A stretch of 64,000 nucleotides of DNA from Streptomyces sp. CoH27 (GTDB taxonomy: Bacteria; Actinomycetota; Actinomycetes; Streptomycetales; Streptomycetaceae), in NCBI RefSeq assembly GCF_020181035.1, contig NZ_JAIQYY010000002.1, positions 138,836-202,835 on the forward strand, in the 5' to 3' direction. Made by a program: the position numbers and the translations under genes. Under the pieces are notes generated by a model that saw only the letters and a list, made by a program, of their open reading frames with translations, ran no database searches and had not been told where the DNA came from. Of the stretch, positions 50,327-60,043 are shown piece by piece (position 1 is the stretch's first letter; each line of letters opens with the position of its first letter).

Positions 50327-51106
50327 ATGGAATCCGTGCGTGCCGTCCTGATCGACATCGACGGTGTCCTCACCGTCTCCTGGAAGCCGTTGCCGGGCGC
50401 GGTGGAGGCGCTGCGTGCCGTCCGGGACGCGGGACTGGGCGTGGTTCTGGTGACCAACACCACCTCCCGGTCCCGGGCGTCCATCGCCGCAGCGCTCGCG
50501 GACGCGGGGTTCCCGGTGGGGGCCGAGGACATCCTGACGGCCCCCTCGGCCACCGCCGCCCATCTGGCCGGAGCCCGCGTCGCGCTGCTGAACAGCGGGG
50601 ACATCGGCGAGGATCTGGCGGGGATCACCCTCGTCGGGGACGGCGACGACGAGGTCCCGGACGTCGTGCTGCTCGGCGGCGCCGGACCGGAGTTCGGTTA
50701 CGAGGCGCTCAACCGGGCCTTCGGCTGGCTCCAGCGGGGCGCGCGGCTGGTCGCCCTGCACCGGAACCTGTACTGGCGCACCGACGAGGGACTCCAGCTG
50801 GACGCGGGGGCGTTCCTGGCGGGCCTGGAGGCGGCCGCGGGGGTCGAGGCGGAGGTCACCGGGAAGCCGTCGCGGGCGTTCTTCGAAGCGGCCCTCGGGC
50901 GTCTCGGGGCCGGCGCGGAGCAGGCATTGATGATCGGGGACGACGTCGAGCACGACGTCCTGGCGGCGCAGCGGCTCGGCATCACCGGGGTGCTGGTCCG
51001 CACGGGGAAGTTCCAGCAGCGGACCCTGGAGCGGGCGAGCGGCACACCGGACCACGTCCTGGACTCCTTCGCGGACCTCCCGGGCCTGCTGGGGCTAGCG
51101 CAGTAG
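50327..51106 (+). CDS. HAD-IIA family phosphatase (NagD/LHPP-like)
   Basis: 259 aa. Nucleophile motif AVLIDIDGVLTVSW (Asp10, Asp12), motif II TNTTSRSR, a C2 cap domain in the middle, Lys in TGKPSRAFFEAAL and motif IV LMIGDDVEHDVLAAQRLGI. Of the HAD-IIA group, the sequence resembles LHPP/TIGR01458-type phosphatases of unknown or pyrophosphate-type substrates. It diverges from cobK, with 60 bp between, and overlaps the convergent TauE-type gene by 12 bp. Confidence 0.9.
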   Translation: MESVRAVLIDIDGVLTVSWKPLPGAVEALRAVRDAGLGVVLVTNTTSRSRASIAAALADAGFPVGAEDILTAPSATAAHLAGARVALLNSGDIGEDLAGITLVGDGDDEVPDVVLLGGAGPEFGYEALNRAFGWLQRGARLVALHRNLYWRTDEGLQLDAGAFLAGLEAAAGVEAEVTGKPSRAFFEAALGRLGAGAEQALMIGDDVEHDVLAAQRLGITGVLVRTGKFQQRTLERASGTPDHVLDSFADLPGLLGLAQ

Positions 51107-51877
51107 CAGCTGCACCCCGCCCACGACCGTCGCCGCGATCACGAGTTGTTCGAAGAGCCGCTGGTTGATCCTGCTCACAGCCCACTTGCCGAACAACGCA
51201 CCGGGCACGACGAACACCGCGAGCGCGGCGTCCAGGAGCAGCGAGCGGCCGTCGATCAGGCCGAGGCCCGCGCTGAACGGCACCTTGGACACGTTCACGA
51301 TCAGGAAGAAGAACGCCGACGTGCCCAGAAAGCCCAGCTTCCGGAAACCGGCCGAGAGCAGATACATCGACATCACCGGGCCGCCCGCGTTGGCGACCAT
51401 CGTCGTGAACCCGCCGAGCACGCCGTACGAGCGCGCCTTCATCCGGCCCGCCCGGCTCGTCACCGCGTCCGGCTCGTCCGCCCCGTCCGCGCTGTCCGCC
51501 CGGCGCCGCCGCCACAGGGTGACACCGGCCATCAGCAGCAGGATCGCGCCGATCGAGGTCCGTACGACCCCGTCGTCGGCCCACACCAGGAACAGTGTGC
51601 CGACCACGACCCCCGCCGCGACGGCCGGGAACAGCCGCCACAGGGTGGGCCAGTGGGCGTGCCGACGGTAGGTGAGGACGGCGAGCACGTCGCCGGCGAT
51701 CAGGACGGGCAGCAGCACGCCGGTGGAGGCGCGGGCGGGCAGGACGGCCGCGAAGATCGCGAGACTGACCGTGTTGGCGCCGCTCACCGCGGTCTTGGAG
51801 AAGCCGACGAGCAGGGCCGCGAAGGCGAGCGCCGCGAACCCCCAGCCGGATATGTGCCAGAGCGTCATCGTGTTCAT
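51095..51877 (-). CDS. sulfite exporter TauE/SafE-family membrane protein
   Basis: 260 aa from ATG 51877 (MNTMTLWHI); an in-frame ATG at 51904 is possible. Seven to eight helices in two repeats. The first repeat shows ALLVGFSKTAVSGANTVSLA and the second GGFTTMVANAGGPVMSMYLL, the typical TauE/SafE pattern (GxxKT; G-N-x-G-G-P). The family exports sulfite, sulfoacetate or other organic anions. No leader peptide precedes it, and there is no sulfur gene adjacent, so the substrate is open. Confidence 0.9.
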   Translation of the reverse strand: MNTMTLWHISGWGFAALAFAALLVGFSKTAVSGANTVSLAIFAAVLPARASTGVLLPVLIAGDVLAVLTYRRHAHWPTLWRLFPAVAAGVVVGTLFLVWADDGVVRTSIGAILLLMAGVTLWRRRRADSADGADEPDAVTSRAGRMKARSYGVLGGFTTMVANAGGPVMSMYLLSAGFRKLGFLGTSAFFFLIVNVSKVPFSAGLGLIDGRSLLLDAALAVFVVPGALFGKWAVSRINQRLFEQLVIAATVVGGVQLLLR

Positions 51878-51949
51878 GCGGGGACCGATGCTATGTCCGG
51901 ACAACTCTCCGGCGTAAGGACCGTCTCGCCAGGTGATCCCTGCCGCCCG

Positions 51950-53467
51950 CTACGCTCCCTTTTCCGCGTACTTCGCCCGGAGTTCCCGCTTGAGCACCTT
52001 CATGCTCGGCCCCAGCGGCAGCGCATCCGTGAACTCCACGCGCCGCGGGTACTTGTGCCGGCCCAGGTGTTCCTTGGACCACTCGGTGAGCGCGGCGGCG
52101 TCGACGGCGGTGTCCGGCGCCGGTACGACGACGGCGCACACCTCCTCGCCGTGCAGCTCGTCGGGCAGGCCGATGACGGCGGCCTGGGCGATCGAGGGGT
52201 GGCGCATCAGGACCTCCTCGACCTCCTTCGGGTACACGTTGTAGCCGCCGCGGATGATGACGTCCTTCTTGCGGTCGACGATCCTCAGGAAGCCCTCGTC
52301 GTCCTTGGTGCCGAGGTCGCCGGTGCGGAACCAGCCGTCGACCAGGGCCTCGGCGGTGGCCTCGGGCCGGCCGAGGTAGCCGGAGAAGACGTTGTGGCCG
52401 CGGATGACGACCTCGCCCAGCTCGCCGGCCGGCAGCAGTTCGATGCGGTCCTCCGACTCGGCCCGCGCGATCTCCACGTCGACGCCCCACAGCGGGTGGC
52501 CGATGGTGCCGGCCCTGGTGCCGAACAGCGGCTGGTTGACGGTGGCCGTCGGCGAGGTCTCGGACAGCCCGTACCCCTCGTAGATCCGCGCGCCGAACGC
52601 CTCCTCGAACCGCTCCAGCACGGCGACGGGCAGCGAGGCCCCGCCGGAGATGCAGACCCGCAGCTCGGGGAGGTCGGCGGCATGGGGAGCCGCCGCCGCG
52701 AGGGCGACGTACATGGTCGGCACGCCGTGGAAGGTGTTCACGCCTTCCGCGACCATCAGCTCGATGGCGCGGGCCGCGTCGAAGCGGGGCAGCAGGACGA
52801 GCGTGGCGCCCGCCCGCCAGGTGGAGTTGAGCGAGACGGTCTGGCCGAAGGCGTGGAAGAGGGGCAGCGCGCCCAGGGCGATGTCGTCGGCGCGGATGTC
52901 GTTGGCGTCGAAGGCGTTGACCGTCGCGTTCATCACGATGTTGAAGTGGCTGAGCACCGCGCCCTTGGGGACGCCGGTGGTGCCGCTCGTGTAGAAGATC
53001 ACCGCCGGGTCGTCGGCGGCGCGGGTGACGTACGAGGGCAGCGGCTCGGCGTCCGTCGCGAGCTTGTCGAACTCCTCGCCCAGGACGGCCACGTGCACAC
53101 CGGTGGCCTCGGCGGCGGCCCGCCCGGTCTCCGCCTGGTTCGGATGGACGAGCAGCAGGCCCGCCCCGCTGTCCCGCAGCACGTGCTCGACCTCGCCGGC
53201 CGACAGCAGCAGATGGACGGGGACGACGACCGCGCCGGCCGCGGCGATCGCGTAGTAGGCGATCGGGAACTCGGTGGTGTTGGGAGCCATGAGGGCGACC
53301 CGGTCCCCGGGCCGTACACCGAGGCCGGCGAGGGCGCCGGCCTGCGCGAGGGAGCGCCGCCACACCTCGCCGAAGCTGAGCCGCAGTTCGCCTTCCACGA
53401 GGGCGGTCTTGCTGGGTCGGCGCTTGGCGTTCTCGGCGAGGATGGCGGCGACGGACAGGGTTGCCAT
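51950..53467 (-). CDS. long-chain fatty acid-CoA ligase (FadD type)
   Basis: 505 aa from ATG 53467. The AMP-binding P-loop is VIFYTSGTTGVPKGAVLSH, the adenine motif YGLSETSPTATVN, the hinge DGWFRTGDLGTKDDEG and the C-terminal catalytic lysine region LPLGPSMKVLKRELRAKY. It activates carboxylic acids to acyl-CoA. It follows the thiolase gene by 61 bp on the same strand, forming a beta-oxidation-type unit. The chain-length preference cannot be read. Confidence 0.93.
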   Translation of the reverse strand: MATLSVAAILAENAKRRPSKTALVEGELRLSFGEVWRRSLAQAGALAGLGVRPGDRVALMAPNTTEFPIAYYAIAAAGAVVVPVHLLLSAGEVEHVLRDSGAGLLLVHPNQAETGRAAAEATGVHVAVLGEEFDKLATDAEPLPSYVTRAADDPAVIFYTSGTTGVPKGAVLSHFNIVMNATVNAFDANDIRADDIALGALPLFHAFGQTVSLNSTWRAGATLVLLPRFDAARAIELMVAEGVNTFHGVPTMYVALAAAAPHAADLPELRVCISGGASLPVAVLERFEEAFGARIYEGYGLSETSPTATVNQPLFGTRAGTIGHPLWGVDVEIARAESEDRIELLPAGELGEVVIRGHNVFSGYLGRPEATAEALVDGWFRTGDLGTKDDEGFLRIVDRKKDVIIRGGYNVYPKEVEEVLMRHPSIAQAAVIGLPDELHGEEVCAVVVPAPDTAVDAAALTEWSKEHLGRHKYPRRVEFTDALPLGPSMKVLKRELRAKYAEKGA

Positions 53468-53528
53468 GGAGTGCTGCTCCGTTTCCTTGCTGCGGCTCGA
53501 CTGACCAGATCCCCCCGTTGGAAGGGCG

Positions 53529-54716
<1,188 letters not shown>

Positions 54717-54776
54717 GGCTTCGACTCCTGACCTACGACTGATCCACGACACTGTCGACCAGTCACCTGGACACTT

Positions 54777-54793
54777 AATTAGCACTGCTAGTT
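54777..54793. promoter_or_regulatory. palindromic operator of the fatty-acid genes
   Basis: AATTAGCACTGCTAGTT is a near-perfect 17-bp palindrome (TAGCA-N-TGCTA core) in the 148-bp divergent region between the thiolase and the lipase-like gene. It lies in an AT-rich patch, the usual place for the promoter. A TetR- or GntR-type fatty-acid regulator is the likely binder; its gene is not in the window. Confidence 0.6.
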
Positions 54794-54864
54794 TTAGACT
54801 ATAGACCCCGGACCGGCCCGCTGGGAAGATCCCCCGAGCCGTCACCGAACCCTCCGGAGGAGAC

Positions 54865-55674
54865 ATGCCCCACGTCCGCGAGCACACCCTCGACGGCGTC
54901 CACGGCTCCGTCGCCGTACGCGAGTGGCCGCACCCGGCGCCCCGGTACCTGGCGCTGGTGGTGCACGGGTACGGTGAGCACGCGGGCCGGTACGACGGGC
55001 TCGCGGCCCGGCTCACCGGGCACGGGGCGGCCGTCTACGCACCCGATCACGTCGGTCACGGCAGGTCGGCCGGGGAGCGGGTGGTGATCGAGGACTTCGA
55101 GGACGTGGTCACCGATGTGCACGCCGTGGCGGACCTCGCCCGGTCCGCCCACCCCGGGCTGCCGCTGGTCCTGGCCGGCCACTCCATGGGCGGGCTGATC
55201 GCCGCCCGTTACGCCCAGCGGTACGGCGCCGAGCTGAGCGCGCTGATCCTGTCCGGGCCGGTGATCGGCGCCTGGGAACTGCCGCGGCGCCTGCTGGCCC
55301 TGCCGGAGATCCCGGACATCCCGGTCAGCCCGGCCGCGCTCTCCCGGGACCCGGCCGTGGGCGCCGCCTATGCCGCCGATCCGCTGGTGTGGCACGGGCC
55401 GATGAAGCGCCCGACGCTGGAGGCGTTCGCCCGCACCCTGGCGGCCGTCGCCGAGGGCGGTGACGTCGGCGCGCTGCCGCTGCTGTGGCTGCACGGGGAC
55501 GACGACCGGCTGGTGCCACTGTCCGGCAGCCGCATCGGTGTGGAGCGGCTGAGCGGCGGCCGGCTGACCGAGCGGATCTTCCCCGGGGCGCGGCACGAGG
55601 TGTTCCACGAGACGGACAAGGAGGAGACGTTCGCCGAGGTGCTCCGCTTCCTGGACCGTACGCTGCCCCGTTGA
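54865..55674 (+). CDS. alpha/beta hydrolase, monoacylglycerol lipase-like
   Basis: 269 aa from ATG 54865 with GGAGGAG just upstream. The oxyanion HG is in VVHGYGEHAGRYDGLA, nucleophile Ser107 in GHSMGGL, acid in LHGDDDRLVP and the catalytic His in GARHEVFHE. PDHVGHGRSAGERVVIEDF is typical of monoglyceride lipases. It would release fatty acids that the divergently encoded ligase and thiolase can use, and both sides share one operator. Confidence 0.9.
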   Translation: MPHVREHTLDGVHGSVAVREWPHPAPRYLALVVHGYGEHAGRYDGLAARLTGHGAAVYAPDHVGHGRSAGERVVIEDFEDVVTDVHAVADLARSAHPGLPLVLAGHSMGGLIAARYAQRYGAELSALILSGPVIGAWELPRRLLALPEIPDIPVSPAALSRDPAVGAAYAADPLVWHGPMKRPTLEAFARTLAAVAEGGDVGALPLLWLHGDDDRLVPLSGSRIGVERLSGGRLTERIFPGARHEVFHETDKEETFAEVLRFLDRTLPR

Positions 55675-55822
55675 GAGCGCCAACCGGCGTACCCGGCAGC
55701 CGTGTTGGGGCCCCGGGCGCTTGGTGAGCGGGCCACTGCGCCGCACGCGGTGATCGTGTCACACTGCTGCCCGCACGTCCCGGTGCGACGGCACCGGGAC
55801 CAGCCGAGCGGAGGAGCAGCAC

Positions 55823-56620
55823 GTGACGGGGACCGAGCCGGCCGTATCGCGCATCGACACCACCCGGCCGCATCCGGCCCGGGTCTACGACTGGTTCCTC
55901 GGCGGCAAGGACAACTATCCCGTCGACGAGGAACTGGGCCGCCGGATCATGGCGATCGACGAGGGCGCCGTGCGGGCGGCCCGCGCCAACCGCGCGTTCA
56001 TGCAGCGGGCCACGCGTGCACTCGCCGAGGACGGCGTCCGCCAGTTCCTGGACATCGGCACCGGCATACCGACCGAGCCCAATCTGCACCAGATCGCCCA
56101 GTCGGTGGCCCCGGACACCCGGGTGGTCTACGTCGACAACGACCCGATCGTGCTGGCCCACGCAGGCGCGCTGCTGCGCGGCACCCCGGAGGGGGTCACG
56201 GAGTACGTCCAGGCCGACGCCCGCGATCCGCGCGCCATCCTCGAACAGGCCGCCGCTGTCCTGGACTTCGGCCGGCCGGTGGCCCTGTCCCTGATCGCGC
56301 TGCTGCACTTCGTCGCCGACGAGGACGGTGCCCACGAACTGGTGTCGACCCTGGTGGACGCGTTGGCGCCGGGCAGCCGTCTGGTGCTGTCGATGATGAC
56401 GGCCGACTTCGAGCCGGAGAACGTCGAGAAGGGCATCGCCGCCTACGCGGCGGGCGGGGTGACCCTGGTGGCCCGCTCCCGCGACGAGGTGGCCGCCTTC
56501 TTCGCAGGACTCGACCTGCTGGAGCCGGGCGTCGTACCGGTCGACGCGTGGCGCCCCGCACAGGCACCGGACGGCCCGGCGCCCGTCTCGCTGTACGGGG
56601 CGGTCGGCCGCAAGCCCTGA
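55823..56620 (+). CDS. DUF574-family SAM-dependent methyltransferase, copy 1
   Basis: 265 aa. The N-terminus TTRPHPARVYDWFLGGKDNY is the diagnostic DUF574 (Methyltransf_19) motif. SAM-binding residues are in FLDIGTGIPTEPN and VVYVDNDPIVLAHAGALL. The family is expanded in Streptomyces, and its substrates are largely unknown. A close relative is at 57768, on the other side of a HAD gene. Confidence 0.9.
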   Translation: MTGTEPAVSRIDTTRPHPARVYDWFLGGKDNYPVDEELGRRIMAIDEGAVRAARANRAFMQRATRALAEDGVRQFLDIGTGIPTEPNLHQIAQSVAPDTRVVYVDNDPIVLAHAGALLRGTPEGVTEYVQADARDPRAILEQAAAVLDFGRPVALSLIALLHFVADEDGAHELVSTLVDALAPGSRLVLSMMTADFEPENVEKGIAAYAAGGVTLVARSRDEVAAFFAGLDLLEPGVVPVDAWRPAQAPDGPAPVSLYGAVGRKP

Positions 56621-56710
56621 GGGGCGGCCGGCACAAGCCCGGGGCCCGTCACCGCGTCGGGATCGCGGTCCGGGCCCGGCCGCACGGGTACGCCCTCCCC
56701 GGCGGCCGGG

Positions 56711-57565
56711 TCACAGGCCGAGCACGTGCGCGATGGTGCGCAGAACGCCGTTGTCGTTGTTGGACGGGGCCAGATAGCGGGCCCGGCGGACGACCTCCGG
56801 GTGGGCGCCGGCCATGGCGAAGGACCAGTCGGCCGCGTCGAGCATCTCCAGGTCGTTGAGGTAATCGCCGAAGACCATGGTCTGCGCTGGCGTGATGCCG
56901 AGCGCCCGCTGGAGGCCGCGCAGGGCGGCGCCCTTGTCGGCCGTGCGGTTCATGACGTCGACCCAGTGCTCGCCGGAGACGACGACCTGGTGGGTGCCGG
57001 CGAACTCGGCGAGCGCGGGGGCCGTGGAGTGCTCGGCGGGCCCGAAGTCGAACAGCGCGATCTTGATCACATCGTCGTCGACGGCGGTGAGGTCCGCCAC
57101 GACCCGGTGCTCGACGTAGTACGTGCGCACCTGCGCCAGGAACGCCTCGTCGGACCGCTCGACGTACGCCGCCCGCTTGCCGCACACCACCGCGCCCACG
57201 TCCGCGCCGTCCGCGACCAGCCGCCGCACCGTCCGCGCGATCCGGGGAGCCACGGACGCGTCGAGAGTGTCGGAGCTGAGCTCCACACCGTCGCGGACCA
57301 CGTAGGTGCCGTTCTCCGCGATGAACACCATGCCCTCGGCGACCTCGGCGAACTGCCGGGCCAGCGTGGCGTACTGGCGGCCGCTGGCGGGGCTGAAGAG
57401 CACCCCGCGGCGACGCAGTTCGGCGAGCAGCGGCCACAGTCCCTCGGGAAGCCGCTTGGCGTCGTCCAGCAGGGTGCCGTCCATGTCGGTGACGATCAGC
57501 CGGATGTCGGCGGGGCCCGCCGGCAGGTCCGGGGTGTCGACGAGGGGCGTGGGCGTGGCGGGCAT
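56711..57565 (-). CDS. Cof-type HAD-IIB sugar-phosphate phosphatase
   Basis: 284 aa. Motif I RLIVTDMDGTLLDD, motif II SPASGRQYATL, a C2-type cap domain in the middle (with FIAENGTYVV), a Lys in DKGAALRGLQRALGI and motif IV VFGDYLNDLEMLDAAD. Closely resembles Cof/YidA-type phosphatases acting on small sugar phosphates or cofactors. It is transcribed divergently from methyltransferase copy 2 and convergently to copy 1. Confidence 0.9.
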   Translation of the reverse strand: MPATPTPLVDTPDLPAGPADIRLIVTDMDGTLLDDAKRLPEGLWPLLAELRRRGVLFSPASGRQYATLARQFAEVAEGMVFIAENGTYVVRDGVELSSDTLDASVAPRIARTVRRLVADGADVGAVVCGKRAAYVERSDEAFLAQVRTYYVEHRVVADLTAVDDDVIKIALFDFGPAEHSTAPALAEFAGTHQVVVSGEHWVDVMNRTADKGAALRGLQRALGITPAQTMVFGDYLNDLEMLDAADWSFAMAGAHPEVVRRARYLAPSNNDNGVLRTIAHVLGL

Positions 57566-57669
57566 GTCCTGCTTCCGGTCGGGGGAGGGGTACGCCGTCC
57601 AGTGTTCCTCATGCGACGCGGCGTCCCGGAGCCGGTCCCCGGTGTTCCGGTACGTCCCGAAGCCGCCCC

Positions 57670-57701
57670 GAACCGCCCGGACCGCCCGGACCGGGCGGTT
57701 C
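57670..57701. promoter_or_regulatory. perfect hairpin in the divergent region
   Basis: GAACCGCCCGG/CCGGGCGGTTC, 11-bp stem with a 10-nt loop, between the HAD gene and methyltransferase copy 2. The loop repeats ACCGCCCGGA, so several foldings exist. Role unknown. Confidence 0.4.
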
Positions 57702-57767
57702 CCGGGACAGCGCGATCACCGGACGGCACAATGACGGCGGGCAACCGCGTGTGAGAAGGGCGGCGAC

Positions 57768-58577
57768 GTGACCGAGGGCTCCCCGACGGCCGGACCGGAG
57801 AGACTGAACACCTCCGTGGCCCACAACGCCCGGGTGTGGAACTACTGGATCGGCGGCACGGACAACTACGAGGTCGACCAGCGGGTCGGTGAGCACGTCG
57901 CCGGGATGTTCCCGGTGATCCGGGACGTGGCCCGAGCGGACCGGCAGTTCCTGGCGCGGGCGGTCGGGTACCTGGCCGCCGAGCGCGGGATCCGCCAGTT
58001 CCTGGACATCGGCACGGGCCTGCCGACCGTGGACAACACCCACGAGATCGCGCAGCGCATCGCACCGGAGTCCCGGATCGTGTACGTCGACAACGACCCG
58101 GTCGTGCTGGTGCACGCCCGCTCGCTGCTCACCAGCTCGCCCGAGGGCGTCACCGACTACCTCGACGCCGATGTGCACGACCCGGACACCATCCTGCAGC
58201 GCGCCGCCGACACCCTGGACCTCACCCGGCCGGTCGCGCTGATGATGCTGGGCATCCTGAACTTCGTCCTGGACACCGGCGAGGCCCGGGACATCGTGCG
58301 CCGGCTCATGGCGGCCCTGCCCTCCGGGAGCTGCCTGGCCCTGACCCATCCGACGTACGACAGTGACGTGGGCGGCGCGGGCAACGTCGCGGCGATGGAG
58401 TTCTGGAACGCCAACGCCACCCCGCCGATCACCGCCCGCAGCCGCGCGGAGATCGCCTCGTTCCTCGACGGCCTGGAGCCGGTCGAACCGGGCCTGGTGC
58501 CCTGCTCCCAGTGGCGCGCCGACCCGGCGGACGCGGCGCCGGTGCCGCAGTTCGGCGCGGTGGCCGTGAAACCCTGA
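57768..58577 (+). CDS. DUF574-family SAM-dependent methyltransferase, copy 2
   Basis: 269 aa from GTG 57768. TSVAHNARVWNYWIGGTDNY is the family N-terminus, with FLDIGTGLPTVDN and IVYVDNDPVVLVHARSLL for SAM binding. It aligns along its whole length with copy 1 at 55823 but is clearly diverged, so it is an old duplication or separate paralogue. The glutamine-synthetase-like gene starts 60 bp downstream. Confidence 0.9.
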   Translation: MTEGSPTAGPERLNTSVAHNARVWNYWIGGTDNYEVDQRVGEHVAGMFPVIRDVARADRQFLARAVGYLAAERGIRQFLDIGTGLPTVDNTHEIAQRIAPESRIVYVDNDPVVLVHARSLLTSSPEGVTDYLDADVHDPDTILQRAADTLDLTRPVALMMLGILNFVLDTGEARDIVRRLMAALPSGSCLALTHPTYDSDVGGAGNVAAMEFWNANATPPITARSRAEIASFLDGLEPVEPGLVPCSQWRADPADAAPVPQFGAVAVKP

Positions 58578-58637
58578 CGCCCGTCGACGGCAGCACGACA
58601 CGGACCACGCCGAGGCGGACGCAGCCGAGGAGGACGT

Positions 58638-60041
58638 ATGACCACTCTTGCCGACCCCGTACCCGGCGGGCGCCCGGAGGATCTGCGCCGGGTCGCCGCG
58701 CTCACCACCGGCCTGGCCGGACAGGGCGTGCGTGGGATCGTGCTCGCGTACGTCGACACCGCGGGCGTCTGCCGGGTCAAGACGGTCCCGACGGCGCGGC
58801 TGGCGGCGGCCGTGTCCTGGGGCGTCGGCATGTCCCCGGTGTTCGACACCTTCCTCGCCGACGACTCGATCGTCACCACCGACGTCCTCGGTTCCCCGGA
58901 CGGCGATCTGCGCCTCTACCCGGACCTCGACCAGCTGGTCACGCTGGCCGGGCAGCCCGGCTGGGCGTGGGCGCCGGTGGACCGGATCACCCAGGAGGGC
59001 GCCCGGCACCCCGGCTGTGCCCGGACCTTTCTGCGCCGGACGGTGGCCGGCGCGGCCGAGCGGCACGGGCTGGCCTTCAAGGCGGCGATCGAGGTCGAGT
59101 GGTCGGTCGGGCTCGGCTCGGCGCCCGCCGGGGAGTTCGTCCCGGCGGTCTCCGGTCCGGCGTACGGCGCGATCCGGCAGGTCGGCCTGAGCGACTACAC
59201 CGCCGACCTGCTCGCCGCGTTCGCCGCGCAGGACGTGCCTGTCGACCAGCTCCATCCGGAGTACGCCCCCGGGCAGTTCGAGATCTCGGTGGGCGCGCTG
59301 GACCCGGTGGCGGCGGCCGACCGCAGCGTGCTGGTCCGGCAGACGATCCGCGCGGTCGCGCAGCGGCACGGCCTCAGGGTCTCGTTCTCGCCCGCGGTGT
59401 CCGCCGAGGGCGTCGGCAACGGCGGCCATCTGCATCTGTCCTGCTGGCGCGGCGGGGTGAACCTGCACGCGGGCGGGCAGCGCCGCTACGGCATGACGCC
59501 CGAGGCGGAGTCCTTCACCGCCGGGATCCTGGCCCGCCTGCCCGCGCTGACGGCGGTCACCGCCCCGAGCCCGGCCAGCCGTCTGCGGCTCCGGCCCTCC
59601 CAGTGGGCAGGGGTGTTCACCGCGTGGGGGCGGGAGACCCGGGAGGCGGCGCTGCGGGTGATCACCGGTACGGCGGGCCGCCAGGCGCAGGACGCCAACC
59701 TGGAGGTCAAGCCGGTCGACCTGGCCGCCAACCCCTATCTCGCCCTCGGCTGCGTCATCGCCGCGGGCCTCGACGGTCTGGCCGGGGCGCTGGAGCTGCC
59801 CGGGGAGATCACCGGCGACCCGGCCCGGTACACGCCGGACGAGGCGGAGAGGCTCGGCGTACGCCGCCTGCCGCGGTCCCTGCCCGAGGCCGCCCGGGAG
59901 TTCCGTGCCGACGAGGTGCTGCGGGGCGCGCTGGGCCCGGTCCTCGCGGACGCGGTGACCGCCGTACGGCTGGGCGAGGCGGCGGCCGTCGAGGGCCTGG
60001 ACGACGCCCAGGTGGCGGCGGCCTACCGCTGGGTTTACTGA
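58638..60041 (+). CDS. glutamine synthetase-like gamma-glutamyl ligase
   Basis: 467 aa of the GlnA-like/FluG C-terminal type. N-terminal beta-Grasp (GVRGIVLAYVDTAGVCRVKTVP), catalytic domain with FKAAIEVEWSV (metal Glu in EVEW), HPEYAPGQFEISVG, the GNGGHLHLS loop and LEVKPVDLAANPYLAL. These enzymes ligate glutamate to amines other than ammonia, or are degenerate. Two nt before the FluG-type amidohydrolase gene, with which it forms a split FluG pair. The Tyr near the C-terminus that is adenylylated in true GS is not visible. Confidence 0.85.
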   Translation: MTTLADPVPGGRPEDLRRVAALTTGLAGQGVRGIVLAYVDTAGVCRVKTVPTARLAAAVSWGVGMSPVFDTFLADDSIVTTDVLGSPDGDLRLYPDLDQLVTLAGQPGWAWAPVDRITQEGARHPGCARTFLRRTVAGAAERHGLAFKAAIEVEWSVGLGSAPAGEFVPAVSGPAYGAIRQVGLSDYTADLLAAFAAQDVPVDQLHPEYAPGQFEISVGALDPVAAADRSVLVRQTIRAVAQRHGLRVSFSPAVSAEGVGNGGHLHLSCWRGGVNLHAGGQRRYGMTPEAESFTAGILARLPALTAVTAPSPASRLRLRPSQWAGVFTAWGRETREAALRVITGTAGRQAQDANLEVKPVDLAANPYLALGCVIAAGLDGLAGALELPGEITGDPARYTPDEAERLGVRRLPRSLPEAAREFRADEVLRGALGPVLADAVTAVRLGEAAAVEGLDDAQVAAAYRWVY

Positions 60042-60043
60042 CC

